Positions 7,444 through 16,091 of a stretch of DNA of 44,579 nt are shown piece after piece (the first letter of the stretch is position 1; the number at the start of each line of letters is the position of its first letter). The position numbers and the translations under genes were made by a program. This DNA is from Planococcus sp. (in: firmicutes) (GTDB lineage Bacteria > Bacillota > Bacilli > Bacillales_A > Planococcaceae): positions 1 to 44,579 of the forward strand of contig JASKZU010000155.1 of the NCBI GenBank assembly GCA_030147455.1, given 5' to 3'. The notes under the pieces are model-generated. The model made no database searches and was not told the DNA's origin. It was given only the letters and a program-made list of their open reading frames with translations.

Positions 7444-9426
7444 ATGAAAACGGAATTCAATCTACAAGCTCCTTATAAACCGGCTGGAGACCAACCAGAA
7501 GCAATTGCCAAACTGACCGAAGGCGTTATGGGAGGCAAGCGATTTCAAACCTTGCTCGGCGCCACAGGTACCGGAAAAACTTATACAATGTCGAATGTTA
7601 TTCAACAAGTAAAAAAACCAACATTGGTCATGGCCCACAATAAAACATTGGCCGGACAATTGTATAGTGAATTCAAGGAATTCTTTCCCGACAATGCAGT
7701 CGAGTATTTTGTCAGCTATTACGACTATTATCAGCCAGAAGCATATGTGCCGCAATCAGACACATATATTGAAAAAGATGCCAGCATCAACGACGAGATC
7801 GATAAACTGCGTCACTCCGCTACCAGTTCATTGTTTGAGCGGGATGATGTCATCGTTATTGCATCCGTATCCTGCATCTACGGATTGGGTTCGCCGAAAG
7901 AATATCGTGAACTTGTCGTTTCTTTGCGCAAAGGCATGGAAATCGAGCGCAATCAATTGCTTCGTAAATTGGTCGACGTTCAGTACGAGCGCAACGACAT
8001 CAATTTTATCCGGGGTACTTTCCGCGTTCGCGGGGATGTCGTGGAAATTTTCCCCGCCTCTCGCGACGAACGTTGCTTGCGCGTGGAGTTTTTCGGTGAT
8101 GAAATTGACCGAATCCGTGAAGTGGACGCGCTGACAGGAGAAATTATCGGAGACCGCGAGCATGTGGCAATTTTCCCGGCGTCCCACTTTGTTACACGTG
8201 AAGAGAAAATGGTTAAAGCCATTGAGAATATAGAAAATGAACTGGAAGCGCGTTTAAAGGAAATGCGCGCTGAAGACAAGCTGCTGGAAGCACAGCGGCT
8301 CGAACAGCGGACGCGCTACGATTTGGAAATGATGCGCGAAATGGGCTTTTGTTCCGGCATCGAGAACTATTCGCGGCACTTGACGCTGCGCCCACCAGGC
8401 GCCCAGCCTTATACATTGCTGGACTACTTCCCGGATGACTTCCTATTGGTTGTAGATGAAAGCCATGTAACATTGCCTCAGGTCCGCGGCATGTTCAATG
8501 GTGACCAAGCGCGTAAAAAAGTGCTGGTAGACCATGGCTTCCGTCTTCCATCAGCAATGGACAACCGGCCGCTCACATTTACCGAATTCGAGGAGCATGC
8601 CAAGCAGGCTGTATTTGTTTCGGCAACGCCTGGTCCGTATGAGCTTGAACACACGCCGGAAATGGTCGAACAAATCATCCGCCCGACCGGCTTGCTGGAT
8701 CCAGAAGTTGAAGTGCGCCCGATTGAAGGGCAAATCGATGATTTGATGGATCAGATTCAGCAGCGCAAAGAACGCGGCGAGCGCGTTTTGGTGACGACGC
8801 TCACAAAGAAAATGTCGGAAGACTTGACCAATTACTTGAAAGAAGCAGGGGTGAAAGTCAATTACCTGCATTCTGAAATCAAAACGCTTGAACGCATCGA
8901 GATCATTCGCGAATTGCGCATTGGAACTTACGATGTACTTGTCGGCATCAACTTGCTGCGTGAAGGGCTGGACATTCCGGAAGTATCGCTTGTCACTATT
9001 TTGGATGCAGATAAAGAAGGCTTCCTGCGCTCAGAGCGGTCGCTCATCCAGACGATGGGACGTGCTGCACGGAATGCGAACGGCCAAGTTATTATGTACG
9101 CGGACCGAATGACCGATTCGATGCAAAAAGCAATTGACGAAACCAACCGCCGCCGTACGATTCAAGCGGCTTATAACGAAGAACACGGCATTACGCCGAT
9201 TACGATCAATAAGAAAATCCGCGACGTGATCCGGGCGACCGAAGCGGCGGAAGAAACCGAACAGTATGTCAGCAAAGCAGTGGAAGGCAAAAAACTCAAC
9301 AAAGCAGACCGCCTGAAGCTGGTCACTTTGCTCGAAACGGAAATGAAAGAAGCGGCAAAAGCACTCGATTTCGAACGGGCTGCAGAACTGCGCGATACGG
9401 TATTGGAACTGAAAGCGGAAGGATGA
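7444..9426 (+). CDS. uvrB: Excinuclease ABC subunit B
   Basis: Damage-verifying helicase-like subunit of UvrABC nucleotide excision repair. It is loaded by UvrA and then recruits UvrC. The 660 residues match the family length. Visible: Walker A GATGTGKT (39-46), the beta-hairpin region YYQPEAYVPQSDTYIEKD, the Walker B-like D338-E-S-H341, helicase motifs including SATPGPYE, LLREGLDIPEV and QTMGRAARN, and a C-terminal UVR domain (LETEMKEAAKALDFERAAEL) for UvrC contact. The ATG at 7444 lies eight bases after GGAGG (7431-7435). uvrA begins six bases after the stop, so the two are co-transcribed. A LexA-like box upstream predicts SOS induction. Confidence 0.98.
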   Translation: MKTEFNLQAPYKPAGDQPEAIAKLTEGVMGGKRFQTLLGATGTGKTYTMSNVIQQVKKPTLVMAHNKTLAGQLYSEFKEFFPDNAVEYFVSYYDYYQPEAYVPQSDTYIEKDASINDEIDKLRHSATSSLFERDDVIVIASVSCIYGLGSPKEYRELVVSLRKGMEIERNQLLRKLVDVQYERNDINFIRGTFRVRGDVVEIFPASRDERCLRVEFFGDEIDRIREVDALTGEIIGDREHVAIFPASHFVTREEKMVKAIENIENELEARLKEMRAEDKLLEAQRLEQRTRYDLEMMREMGFCSGIENYSRHLTLRPPGAQPYTLLDYFPDDFLLVVDESHVTLPQVRGMFNGDQARKKVLVDHGFRLPSAMDNRPLTFTEFEEHAKQAVFVSATPGPYELEHTPEMVEQIIRPTGLLDPEVEVRPIEGQIDDLMDQIQQRKERGERVLVTTLTKKMSEDLTNYLKEAGVKVNYLHSEIKTLERIEIIRELRIGTYDVLVGINLLREGLDIPEVSLVTILDADKEGFLRSERSLIQTMGRAARNANGQVIMYADRMTDSMQKAIDETNRRRTIQAAYNEEHGITPITINKKIRDVIRATEAAEETEQYVSKAVEGKKLNKADRLKLVTLLETEMKEAAKALDFERAAELRDTVLELKAEG

Positions 9427-9432
9427 GGAAGC

Positions 9433-12312
9433 TTGAAAAACCAGGAGATACGGATACAGGGCGCACGCGCCCACAACTTGAAAAATATCGATGTGGTCAT
9501 TCCGCGCGACAAGCTCGTCGTCATGACCGGCTTGTCGGGATCAGGGAAATCATCGCTGGCATTTGACACGATTTACGCAGAAGGGCAGCGCCGTTACGTA
9601 GAGTCGCTGTCGTCTTACGCCCGCCAGTTTCTCGGCCAGATGGACAAACCGGACGTCGACTTGATCGAAGGTTTGTCGCCTGCCATCTCCATCGACCAAA
9701 AAACAACAAGCAAAAACCCGCGGTCGACAGTAGCGACCGTGACGGAAATCTACGATTATATACGCCTTATGTATGCGCGCATCGGCAAGCCGATCTGTCC
9801 AAACCATGGAATTGAAATCTCATCGCAGACAATAGAGCAAATGGTTGACCGGCTGCTTGAATACCCGGAACGGACGCGCATGCAAGTTCTGGCGCCGCTC
9901 GTTTCAGGACGCAAAGGAACCCATGTGAAGCTATTGGAAGACGTGAAAAAACAAGGCTATGTACGTGTACGCATCGATGGTGAATTGACTGACCTGGACG
10001 ATAATATCGAACTCGATAAAAACAAAAAACACTCGATTGAAGTGGTCATCGACCGCATTGTCATGAAAGACGGCATTGCGCCGCGCCTGAGCGATTCACT
10101 TGAGTCGGCGCTGCGCCTCGGTGAAGGCCGCGTGTTGGTCGATGTCATGGAACAGGAAGAACTGCTGTTCAGCGAGCATCATGCCTGCCCGATCTGCGGA
10201 TTTTCCATCGGCGAGCTCGAGCCGCGCATGTTTTCCTTCAACTCGCCTTTTGGCGCCTGCCCAGAGTGCGACGGCCTCGGCATGAAGCTTGAAGTCGATC
10301 CTGAGCTGGTCATCCCGGACTGGAGTGTATCGCTTGCGGATCATGCGGTAGCGCCTTGGCGGCCGACCAGTTCGCAATATTATCCGCAGTTGATGGAAGC
10401 AGTATGCCGCCATTTCGGCATCGACATGAATGTTCCGGTCAAAGAGCTGCCGGAAGAGCAAATGCACATTATCCTGAATGGTTCCGACAAGGAAAAAATC
10501 CGCTTTCGCTATGAGAACGACTATGGCAAGATTCGCGACAGCCATATCTACTTTGAAGGCGTCCTGGCGAATGTCGACCGTCGCTACCGGGAAACCAGCT
10601 CGGATTATATCCGTGATGTGATGGAAAAATTCATGGGAGAGCAGGCTTGCCCGACATGCACAGGTTATCGACTGAAGCCTGAATCACTGGCTGTCAAGGT
10701 GAATGACCTTCATATTGGTGAAGTAGTCGGATATTCGATTACAGAAGCCCAGCAGTTTTTCGATGGACTGGAGCTATCCGAAAAAGACCGTCAGATCGCC
10801 CATATGATCCTGCGCGAAATTCAAGAGCGCGTCGGCTTCTTGATCAATGTAGGACTGGATTACCTGACGTTGAACCGGGCTTCCGGCACTTTGTCAGGGG
10901 GAGAAGCGCAGCGCATCCGGCTGGCAACACAGATCGGGTCACGCTTGACCGGTGTATTGTATATTCTGGATGAGCCGTCTATCGGCCTTCACCAGCGCGA
11001 CAATGACCGGCTGATCAGCACGCTTAAAAATATGCGTGATATCGGCAATACGCTGATTGTTGTCGAGCACGATGAAGATACGATGATGGCAGCAGACTAT
11101 CTCATAGATGTAGGGCCGGGAGCAGGCGTGCACGGAGGAGAAATCATTGCAGCAGGAACTCCTGAAAAAGTGATGAAAAACCGTAAATCGTTAACCGGTC
11201 AATATCTAAGCGGCAAAAAGTTCATTCCGTTGCCGGCAGAGCGCAGACAGCCGGACGACCGCAAGATTTCCATCCGCGGCGCCAGCGAAAACAACTTGAA
11301 AAATGTCGACGTTGATATTCCCATCGGCTTGTTCACTGCCGTGACGGGCGTATCGGGATCTGGAAAAAGTACATTAGTCAACGAAATTCTCTATAAATCG
11401 CTGGCTCATAAATTAAATCGTTCCCGCGTCAAACCCGGGCACCATAAATCGATAGAAGGCATCGAAGAATTGGAGAAAGTCATCGATATCGACCAATCGC
11501 CGATCGGGCGCACCCCGCGTTCCAATCCGGCTACGTATACCGGCGTATTTGACGATATCCGCGACGTCTACGCGACCACCAATGAAGCCAAAGTGCGCGG
11601 CTATAAAAAAGGCCGGTTCAGCTTTAACGTGAAAGGCGGCCGCTGCGAAGCATGCCGCGGCGACGGCATCATCAAAATTGAAATGCACTTCCTGCCCGAC
11701 GTTTATGTGCCATGTGAAGTATGCCATGGCAAACGCTATAACCGGGAAACGCTGGAAGTAAAATATAAAGACAAGAACATTGCAGACGTACTGGAAATGA
11801 CAGCTGAAGATGCCTATGCGTTCTTTGAAAACATTCCAAAAATCAACCGTAAATTAAAAACGATCGTTGATGTCGGCCTCGGCTATGTTACACTTGGCCA
11901 GCCTGCAACGACGCTCTCGGGCGGTGAAGCGCAGCGCGTCAAACTGGCTTCCGAGCTTCACAAGCGCTCTAATGGAAAATCGTTCTATATTTTAGACGAG
12001 CCAACGACCGGGCTGCACGCTGATGATATTTCGCGGCTGCTGAAAGTCCTTCAGCGGCTGGTGGAAAACGGTGATACGGTATTAACGATCGAGCACAACC
12101 TGGATGTTATCAAGACGGCTGATTACCTGATTGATTTGGGACCTGAAGGCGGGGACAAAGGCGGCACGATCCTAGCTACGGGAACACCTGAAGATATAGC
12201 AGATGTCAAAGAGTCTTATACCGGCCGCTACCTAAAGCCAATTCTAGAACGCGACCGCGGGCGCATGGAAGAACGTGTCGGCAAAGCCAGCAAGAAAAAG
12301 AAAGCAAAGTGA
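9433..12312 (+). CDS. uvrA: Excinuclease ABC subunit A
   Basis: DNA-damage sensor ATPase of nucleotide excision repair; acts as a dimer and delivers UvrB. It has 959 residues, the normal length. Two ABC ATPase modules are visible: Walker A GLSGSGKS (33-40) and GVSGSGKST (639-647), each with an LSGGEAQR signature and a LDEPS or LDEPT Walker B. Zinc sites are CPIC...CPEC and CEAC...CEVC, and the insertion and UvrB-binding regions lie between. The start is TTG at 9433, which gives the usual N-terminus KNQEIRIQGARAHNLKNI. The Shine-Dalgarno is GAGG (9425-9428), only four bases upstream and overlapping the uvrB stop region, which suggests translational coupling. The C-terminus is Lys-rich. Confidence 0.98.
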   Translation: MKNQEIRIQGARAHNLKNIDVVIPRDKLVVMTGLSGSGKSSLAFDTIYAEGQRRYVESLSSYARQFLGQMDKPDVDLIEGLSPAISIDQKTTSKNPRSTVATVTEIYDYIRLMYARIGKPICPNHGIEISSQTIEQMVDRLLEYPERTRMQVLAPLVSGRKGTHVKLLEDVKKQGYVRVRIDGELTDLDDNIELDKNKKHSIEVVIDRIVMKDGIAPRLSDSLESALRLGEGRVLVDVMEQEELLFSEHHACPICGFSIGELEPRMFSFNSPFGACPECDGLGMKLEVDPELVIPDWSVSLADHAVAPWRPTSSQYYPQLMEAVCRHFGIDMNVPVKELPEEQMHIILNGSDKEKIRFRYENDYGKIRDSHIYFEGVLANVDRRYRETSSDYIRDVMEKFMGEQACPTCTGYRLKPESLAVKVNDLHIGEVVGYSITEAQQFFDGLELSEKDRQIAHMILREIQERVGFLINVGLDYLTLNRASGTLSGGEAQRIRLATQIGSRLTGVLYILDEPSIGLHQRDNDRLISTLKNMRDIGNTLIVVEHDEDTMMAADYLIDVGPGAGVHGGEIIAAGTPEKVMKNRKSLTGQYLSGKKFIPLPAERRQPDDRKISIRGASENNLKNVDVDIPIGLFTAVTGVSGSGKSTLVNEILYKSLAHKLNRSRVKPGHHKSIEGIEELEKVIDIDQSPIGRTPRSNPATYTGVFDDIRDVYATTNEAKVRGYKKGRFSFNVKGGRCEACRGDGIIKIEMHFLPDVYVPCEVCHGKRYNRETLEVKYKDKNIADVLEMTAEDAYAFFENIPKINRKLKTIVDVGLGYVTLGQPATTLSGGEAQRVKLASELHKRSNGKSFYILDEPTTGLHADDISRLLKVLQRLVENGDTVLTIEHNLDVIKTADYLIDLGPEGGDKGGTILATGTPEDIADVKESYTGRYLKPILERDRGRMEERVGKASKKKKAK

Positions 12313-12351
12313 AACTTTCTTCAGGCCCAAACGTATCATTAAAATAGAACA

Positions 12352-12377
12352 GGCTTTTCTGAAAAGACAGAAAAGCC
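12352..12377 (+). repeat. Hairpin in the yvlB leader
   Basis: Perfect 10-base stem GGCTTTTCTG / CAGAAAAGCC with loop AAAAGA. It ends just before the yvlB ribosome-binding site (GGAGG, 12383-12387). No T-run follows, so it does not look like a classical terminator. Confidence 0.65.
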
Positions 12378-12396
12378 GAAGAGGAGGCCAAACGAT

Positions 12397-13563
12397 ATGC
12401 AAAGTGAAAAAGAACGCATTTTGGACATGGTTGAGAACGGCACGATATCAGCCCGCGAAGCGGTCGAACTATTGAAAGTGATCGAAGGCGGTGGAGGAGA
12501 TTCGGGCAGTTCAAAAAATTATGGCCGGGATACGTTCCGAGGTTCCCGCAACAAACGTGGATTTTTCCGTCCGGAAGATGTGTTGAAAAGGTTTTCCAAA
12601 GATTTTTCTAAAGATTTTTCCAAAAACATGTCCAAGGACTTTAATGATCTTGGCAATCGCATGATGCACTTTATGCAAGATTCTGCAGAAAAGTTAAAAA
12701 CAATGGAGTTTGATTCCCCATTCGGTGAAGCAGTTCGTTTTGAACATGCGTTTACTGAAGAAAGCGCACAGCTGGATACGATTATTGCAGACATTGCGAA
12801 CGGCCAATTAGAAGTGTTCCCGTCTCAGGACGGCACTATCCGGGCAGAATGCAGCGTCAAAGCATTCCGTGCCGAATCGCCCGAGCAGGCAAAACAGGAC
12901 TTTTTGGATAAATTTGTGTTTATCGCAGACGGACAGAAATTGCGCGTCATCAGCGATATGAAAACGACACAAGTCAATATTGTCTTGTATGTGCCGGCTG
13001 CATCTTACGAGCAAGTCGTAGTGCGTTTGTTCAACGGCGGCTTTACGATGAAGCGCATCGACTCTGCCCTGATCAAGGCCAAAACAGCCAATGGCAAAAT
13101 TGATTTAAAGACCGTACAATTCGAGGAAGCAGAGTTGGAGACGGCCAACGGGCCGATTCAGGTAATGGAAGTCCAAGGGCGCGAGCTTGAAGCAGAGACA
13201 CTGAATGGCCGTATTTATGTGGATGGCGAGATTGAAAGCATTGACGCGAAATCCCTAAACGGCAACGTCGTCGCGACGACGCGCAGCAAACAAGCGAAAA
13301 AACTCGAAGCGAAGACACTGGCTGGCAATGTAGAGATATATATTCCCCAGCATTTGGCGCTCCGAGGAGAAGTTTCGTCTAATCTTGGGCGGATGGATGT
13401 TTTATTGTCGGATATCGACAGCAGCCATGAGCAAGGCCAGTTTATGCAAAAGAAAATGCACTTTACGAAAAACGGCAACTTAGACTCTGCCGGGGGGCCA
13501 TTGCTTGTCTATGGCGAAACGAAGACCGGGTCTATTCTTGTCCGCTACCTGACTGTTGATTAA
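12397..13563 (+). CDS. yvlB: YvlB-like protein with DUF4097 beta-helix domain
   Basis: 388 residues. The N-terminus (SEKERILDMVENGTISAREAVELLKVIE) is the SHOCT-like helical segment found in YvlB proteins. The C-terminal half (~125-388) is a repetitive DUF4097 domain with successive strands such as IKAKTANGKIDLKTV, LETANGPIQVME, AETLNGRIYVDG and AKSLNGNVVATT. B. subtilis yvlB belongs to an envelope-stress-related locus near uvrA and hprK. Its biochemical role is unknown. Between the two domains lies a run of F/M-S-K-D repeats encoded by 12-base tandem repeats. The ATG at 12397 follows GGAGG by nine bases. The yvlA, yvlC and yvlD partners are absent here. A strong terminator follows. Confidence 0.85.
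   Translation: MQSEKERILDMVENGTISAREAVELLKVIEGGGGDSGSSKNYGRDTFRGSRNKRGFFRPEDVLKRFSKDFSKDFSKNMSKDFNDLGNRMMHFMQDSAEKLKTMEFDSPFGEAVRFEHAFTEESAQLDTIIADIANGQLEVFPSQDGTIRAECSVKAFRAESPEQAKQDFLDKFVFIADGQKLRVISDMKTTQVNIVLYVPAASYEQVVVRLFNGGFTMKRIDSALIKAKTANGKIDLKTVQFEEAELETANGPIQVMEVQGRELEAETLNGRIYVDGEIESIDAKSLNGNVVATTRSKQAKKLEAKTLAGNVEIYIPQHLALRGEVSSNLGRMDVLLSDIDSSHEQGQFMQKKMHFTKNGNLDSAGGPLLVYGETKTGSILVRYLTVD
12592..12639 (+). repeat. 12-base tandem repeat inside yvlB
   Basis: Four degenerate units of 12 bases: TTTTCCAAAGAT, TTTTCTAAAGAT, TTTTCCAAAAAC and ATGTCCAAGGAC. They encode FSKD-FSKD-FSKN-MSKD in frame and place a hydrophobic residue every fourth position. Confidence 0.85.
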
Positions 13564-13573
13564 TGAATACATG

Positions 13574-13613
13574 AAAAACCCCCGATAGAGGCGAGCCTCT
13601 ATCGGGGGTTTTT
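13574..13613. terminator. Bidirectional terminator between yvlB and the amidase gene
   Basis: AAAAACCCCCGATAGAGG pairs with CCTCTATCGGGGGTTTTT around a short CGAG loop. It lies between two convergent stop codons, with A- and T-runs on both sides. Confidence 0.93.
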
Positions 13614-13617
13614 GCGT

Positions 13618-14160
13618 TTATAGGGTGCTGGATAAAACTGCAAAGCAAATTGCATGGGCACACCGCTTGCGATATTCAGTGGTTTGCAGCAAAGCGGCTT
13701 CCGTTCTGTGGGTCATAAATCCGCATTCGACTAGTACAGCCGGCATGGCTGTATCCCGCAGCACCGCAAAATCGGCGGTTTTCAATCCGCGGTTTTTGCG
13801 TCCAGTAGCCATGACCAACGACTGCTGAAGTAGTTCCCCAATCTTTCTTGTTTTAATGGAAGCACCCGGATAAATAAAACTTTCAATGCCTTCTGCCGCA
13901 TTAAAACCTTCGCCAGAAGCATTCGCATGAATCGATACGAAAAGGTCAGCGCCGGAGCGGTTGGCAAAACGCGTCCGTTCGAACAGAGGCACGTCCTTGT
14001 CAGGTCGGTGGCTGAACAATACGTTATGCTCTTCTGTGGAAAGTTGTTTTTTTACCAATTCTGCTACAGCTGCGTTAAAGTGAAATTCCCGCATGCGTCC
14101 GTCCGGCGTCCGCTTGCCGGGAGTAGCTGGGCCATGTCCGGCATCAATGATTATTTTCAT
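13618..14160 (-). CDS. N-acetylmuramoyl-L-alanine amidase (Amidase_3, endolysin-like catalytic domain)
   Basis: Zinc amidase cleaving the lactyl-peptide bond of peptidoglycan. Zinc ligands His9 (DAGHG), Glu25 (MREFHFN) and His78 (SIHANA), and catalytic Glu145 (VECGFM), are all present in 180 residues, so the protein is essentially one catalytic domain. There is no signal peptide, membrane helix or wall-binding repeat. The opening DAGHGPATPGKRTPDGRMREF resembles the catalytic domains of Bacillus phage endolysins more than secreted CwlB-type autolysins (from memory). Start: ATG at 14160 with AAGGAGG upstream on the minus strand. It is a lone minus-strand gene between yvlB and hprK. Whether it acts inside the cell, in sporulation or as a phage remnant is unclear. 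Confidence 0.88.
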   Translation of the reverse strand: MKIIIDAGHGPATPGKRTPDGRMREFHFNAAVAELVKKQLSTEEHNVLFSHRPDKDVPLFERTRFANRSGADLFVSIHANASGEGFNAAEGIESFIYPGASIKTRKIGELLQQSLVMATGRKNRGLKTADFAVLRDTAMPAVLVECGFMTHRTEAALLQTTEYRKRCAHAICFAVLSSTL

Positions 14161-14219
14161 TGTGTATTCCTCCTTTTCTTCCTATATAGAATGAATGAGC
14201 CGGAAAGGGGACGAAATTC

Positions 14220-14247
14220 TTCAATTTCCATTTTTCCGTGTTAAAAT
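14220..14247 (+). promoter_or_regulatory. Weak candidate promoter of the hprK operon
   Basis: TTCAAT (14220-14225), a 16-base spacer and TAAAAT (14242-14247). The -35 is poor. The position, about 65 bases before hprK and after a divergent gene, is sensible. Confidence 0.4.
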
Positions 14248-14312
14248 AAAACAAACCGGCCGCAAAAAAGAGTTTGGCTTTAACTGTGCAGCCAGGGGAA
14301 TGAGGGGGAACT

Positions 14313-15239
14313 ATGGGACAAGTAACAGTAAAACAAGTGATGGACAAGTTTAACTTGAAGTTGATCAGTGGCCAAGAAGGAATTGGCCGCCGTATTGCCA
14401 TTAGCGATATTTCGCGTCCGGGTCTTGAGATGGCTGGGTATTTTACACATTATCCGGCAAACCGAATACAATTGCTCGGCAAGACCGAACTTTCTTTTTT
14501 CGCAATGCTGAAACCAGAAGAGCGTCTGGACCGAATGATGAAATTATGCACAGACGATACACCAGCAGTTATTGTTTCGCACGATGTCGAAGTACCGAAT
14601 GAATTGGTTCTGGCGTCATCCGAGAAGCATGTACCGGTATTAAGCACGAAAATGACAACGACGCGCTTTTCCAGCTTGCTGACGAACTTTCTGGAAAGCC
14701 AGCTGGCACCGACGACTGCTGTACATGGCGTTTTGGTCGACATCTACGGAATCGGTGTATTGTTGACAGGAAAAAGCGGAGTAGGGAAAAGTGAAACAGC
14801 ACTCGAACTTGTCAAAAAAGGCCATCGCCTAGTAGCCGACGACTGCGTGGAAATCCACCAGGAAGGCGAAAACACATTGGTCGGGCATCCACCGAAGCTG
14901 ATTGAGCATTTGCTCGAAATTCGCGGAGTCGGCATTATTGATATCATGACGCTGTTTGGTGCGAGCGCTGTTCGCAACTTCAAGCGTATATCACTCGTTA
15001 TCGACTTGGAGTTATGGGATCCGGAAAAAACATATGACCGTCTTGGCCTTGAAGAAGAAAAAATGAAAATCATCGATACAGAATTGACCAAATTGACGAT
15101 TCCAGTCCGCCCGGGACGAAACCTTTCCGTCATCATTGAAGTGGCTGCCATGAATTACCGCCTGAAACGCATGGGTGTCAATGCAGCTGAAGAGTTTTCT
15201 AAACGGCTCGATGATGTGATCGCTCAAGATACAATTTAA
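14313..15239 (+). CDS. hprK: HPr kinase/phosphorylase
   Basis: Bifunctional sensor enzyme that phosphorylates and dephosphorylates Ser46 of HPr and of Crh in response to glycolytic intermediates. It drives CcpA-dependent carbon catabolite control. 308 residues. The N-terminal domain (~1-130) is followed by a catalytic domain with His138 (TTAVHGVL), P-loop GKSGVGKS (153-160) and the HPrK signature LEIRGVGIIDIMTLFG (from ~201). The C-terminal helix ends in DDVIAQDTI. The ATG at 14313 follows GAGGGGGAA. It is first in the run hprK-lgt-yvoD-ppaX-yvoF, with lgt starting 20 bases after the stop. A substrate protein, Crh, is encoded later in this window. Confidence 0.97.
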   Translation: MGQVTVKQVMDKFNLKLISGQEGIGRRIAISDISRPGLEMAGYFTHYPANRIQLLGKTELSFFAMLKPEERLDRMMKLCTDDTPAVIVSHDVEVPNELVLASSEKHVPVLSTKMTTTRFSSLLTNFLESQLAPTTAVHGVLVDIYGIGVLLTGKSGVGKSETALELVKKGHRLVADDCVEIHQEGENTLVGHPPKLIEHLLEIRGVGIIDIMTLFGASAVRNFKRISLVIDLELWDPEKTYDRLGLEEEKMKIIDTELTKLTIPVRPGRNLSVIIEVAAMNYRLKRMGVNAAEEFSKRLDDVIAQDTI

Positions 15240-15259
15240 CGGAATGGAAGGTGCGCGTT

Positions 15260-16072
15260 ATGTTATCACTGTTAGCTGCAATCGATCCGGTTGCATTTTC
15301 GCTCGGGCCGATTAGTGTCCGTTGGTATGGCGTTATTATCGCAGCCGGAATTGTCATTGCATTTTTAGTCGGCCAAAGAGAAATGGTCAAGCGCGGCATG
15401 CATCCCGACTACTTGACCGACTTGCTTATCTGGGCAGTCCCGCTCGCCATAGTCGGCGCACGTATTTACTATGTGGCGTTTCAATGGGAGCATTACAAAA
15501 ATCAGCCTGGCGAAATCATCGCCATTTGGAATGGCGGAATTGCCATCCATGGGGCGCTTATCGCCTCTGTCATTGTCGCCTACGTATTTACCAAGCGGCG
15601 CGGCACGCCATTTCTGAAAGTTGCCGATATTTTGGCGCCGAGTATTTTGATTGGGCAAGCCATTGGGCGCTGGGGCAACTTTATCAATCAGGAAGCGCAC
15701 GGCGGAGAAGTTACGCGGGCATTTCTTGAAAACCTCTTTATTCCCGATTGGATTATCAATCACATGTACATAGATGGCGCTTATTATCACCCGACGTTTC
15801 TTTATGAATCTTTGTGGAGCCTTGCAGGCATCATCATTTTATTGTTGCTGCGAAAAGTAAACCTCGTTCGCGGCGAAATGTTCTTCTTTTATTTAATTTG
15901 GTATTCGGTCGGACGCTTCTTTATTGAAGGCATGCGTACAGATAGCTTGTACGTAGTCGGTGAATTGCGCGCTGCTCAGCTCGTGTCAGTAGTCGCGATT
16001 GTGGTCGCGCTGGTTTTCATTGTATACCGCCGCGTGAAGCTGAAAAATCCGCCCCGTTATTTGGATAAATAA
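15260..16072 (+). CDS. lgt: Prolipoprotein diacylglyceryl transferase
   Basis: Membrane enzyme that moves diacylglycerol from phosphatidylglycerol to the lipobox cysteine, the first step of lipoprotein maturation. 270 residues with about seven hydrophobic segments. The Lgt signature G136-R-W-G-N-F141 continues as INQEAHGG. Also visible are the HGALIASVIVAY segment with the conserved His-Gly and GRFFIEGMRTDSL near the end. I chose the ATG at 15260 because GGAAGGTG (15246-15253) is correctly spaced for it and overlaps the upstream GTG at 15251. Co-transcribed with hprK, as in B. subtilis. Confidence 0.97.
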   Translation: MLSLLAAIDPVAFSLGPISVRWYGVIIAAGIVIAFLVGQREMVKRGMHPDYLTDLLIWAVPLAIVGARIYYVAFQWEHYKNQPGEIIAIWNGGIAIHGALIASVIVAYVFTKRRGTPFLKVADILAPSILIGQAIGRWGNFINQEAHGGEVTRAFLENLFIPDWIINHMYIDGAYYHPTFLYESLWSLAGIIILLLLRKVNLVRGEMFFFYLIWYSVGRFFIEGMRTDSLYVVGELRAAQLVSVVAIVVALVFIVYRRVKLKNPPRYLDK

Positions 16073-16091
16073 CAAGGAAAGAAGAGATCGA

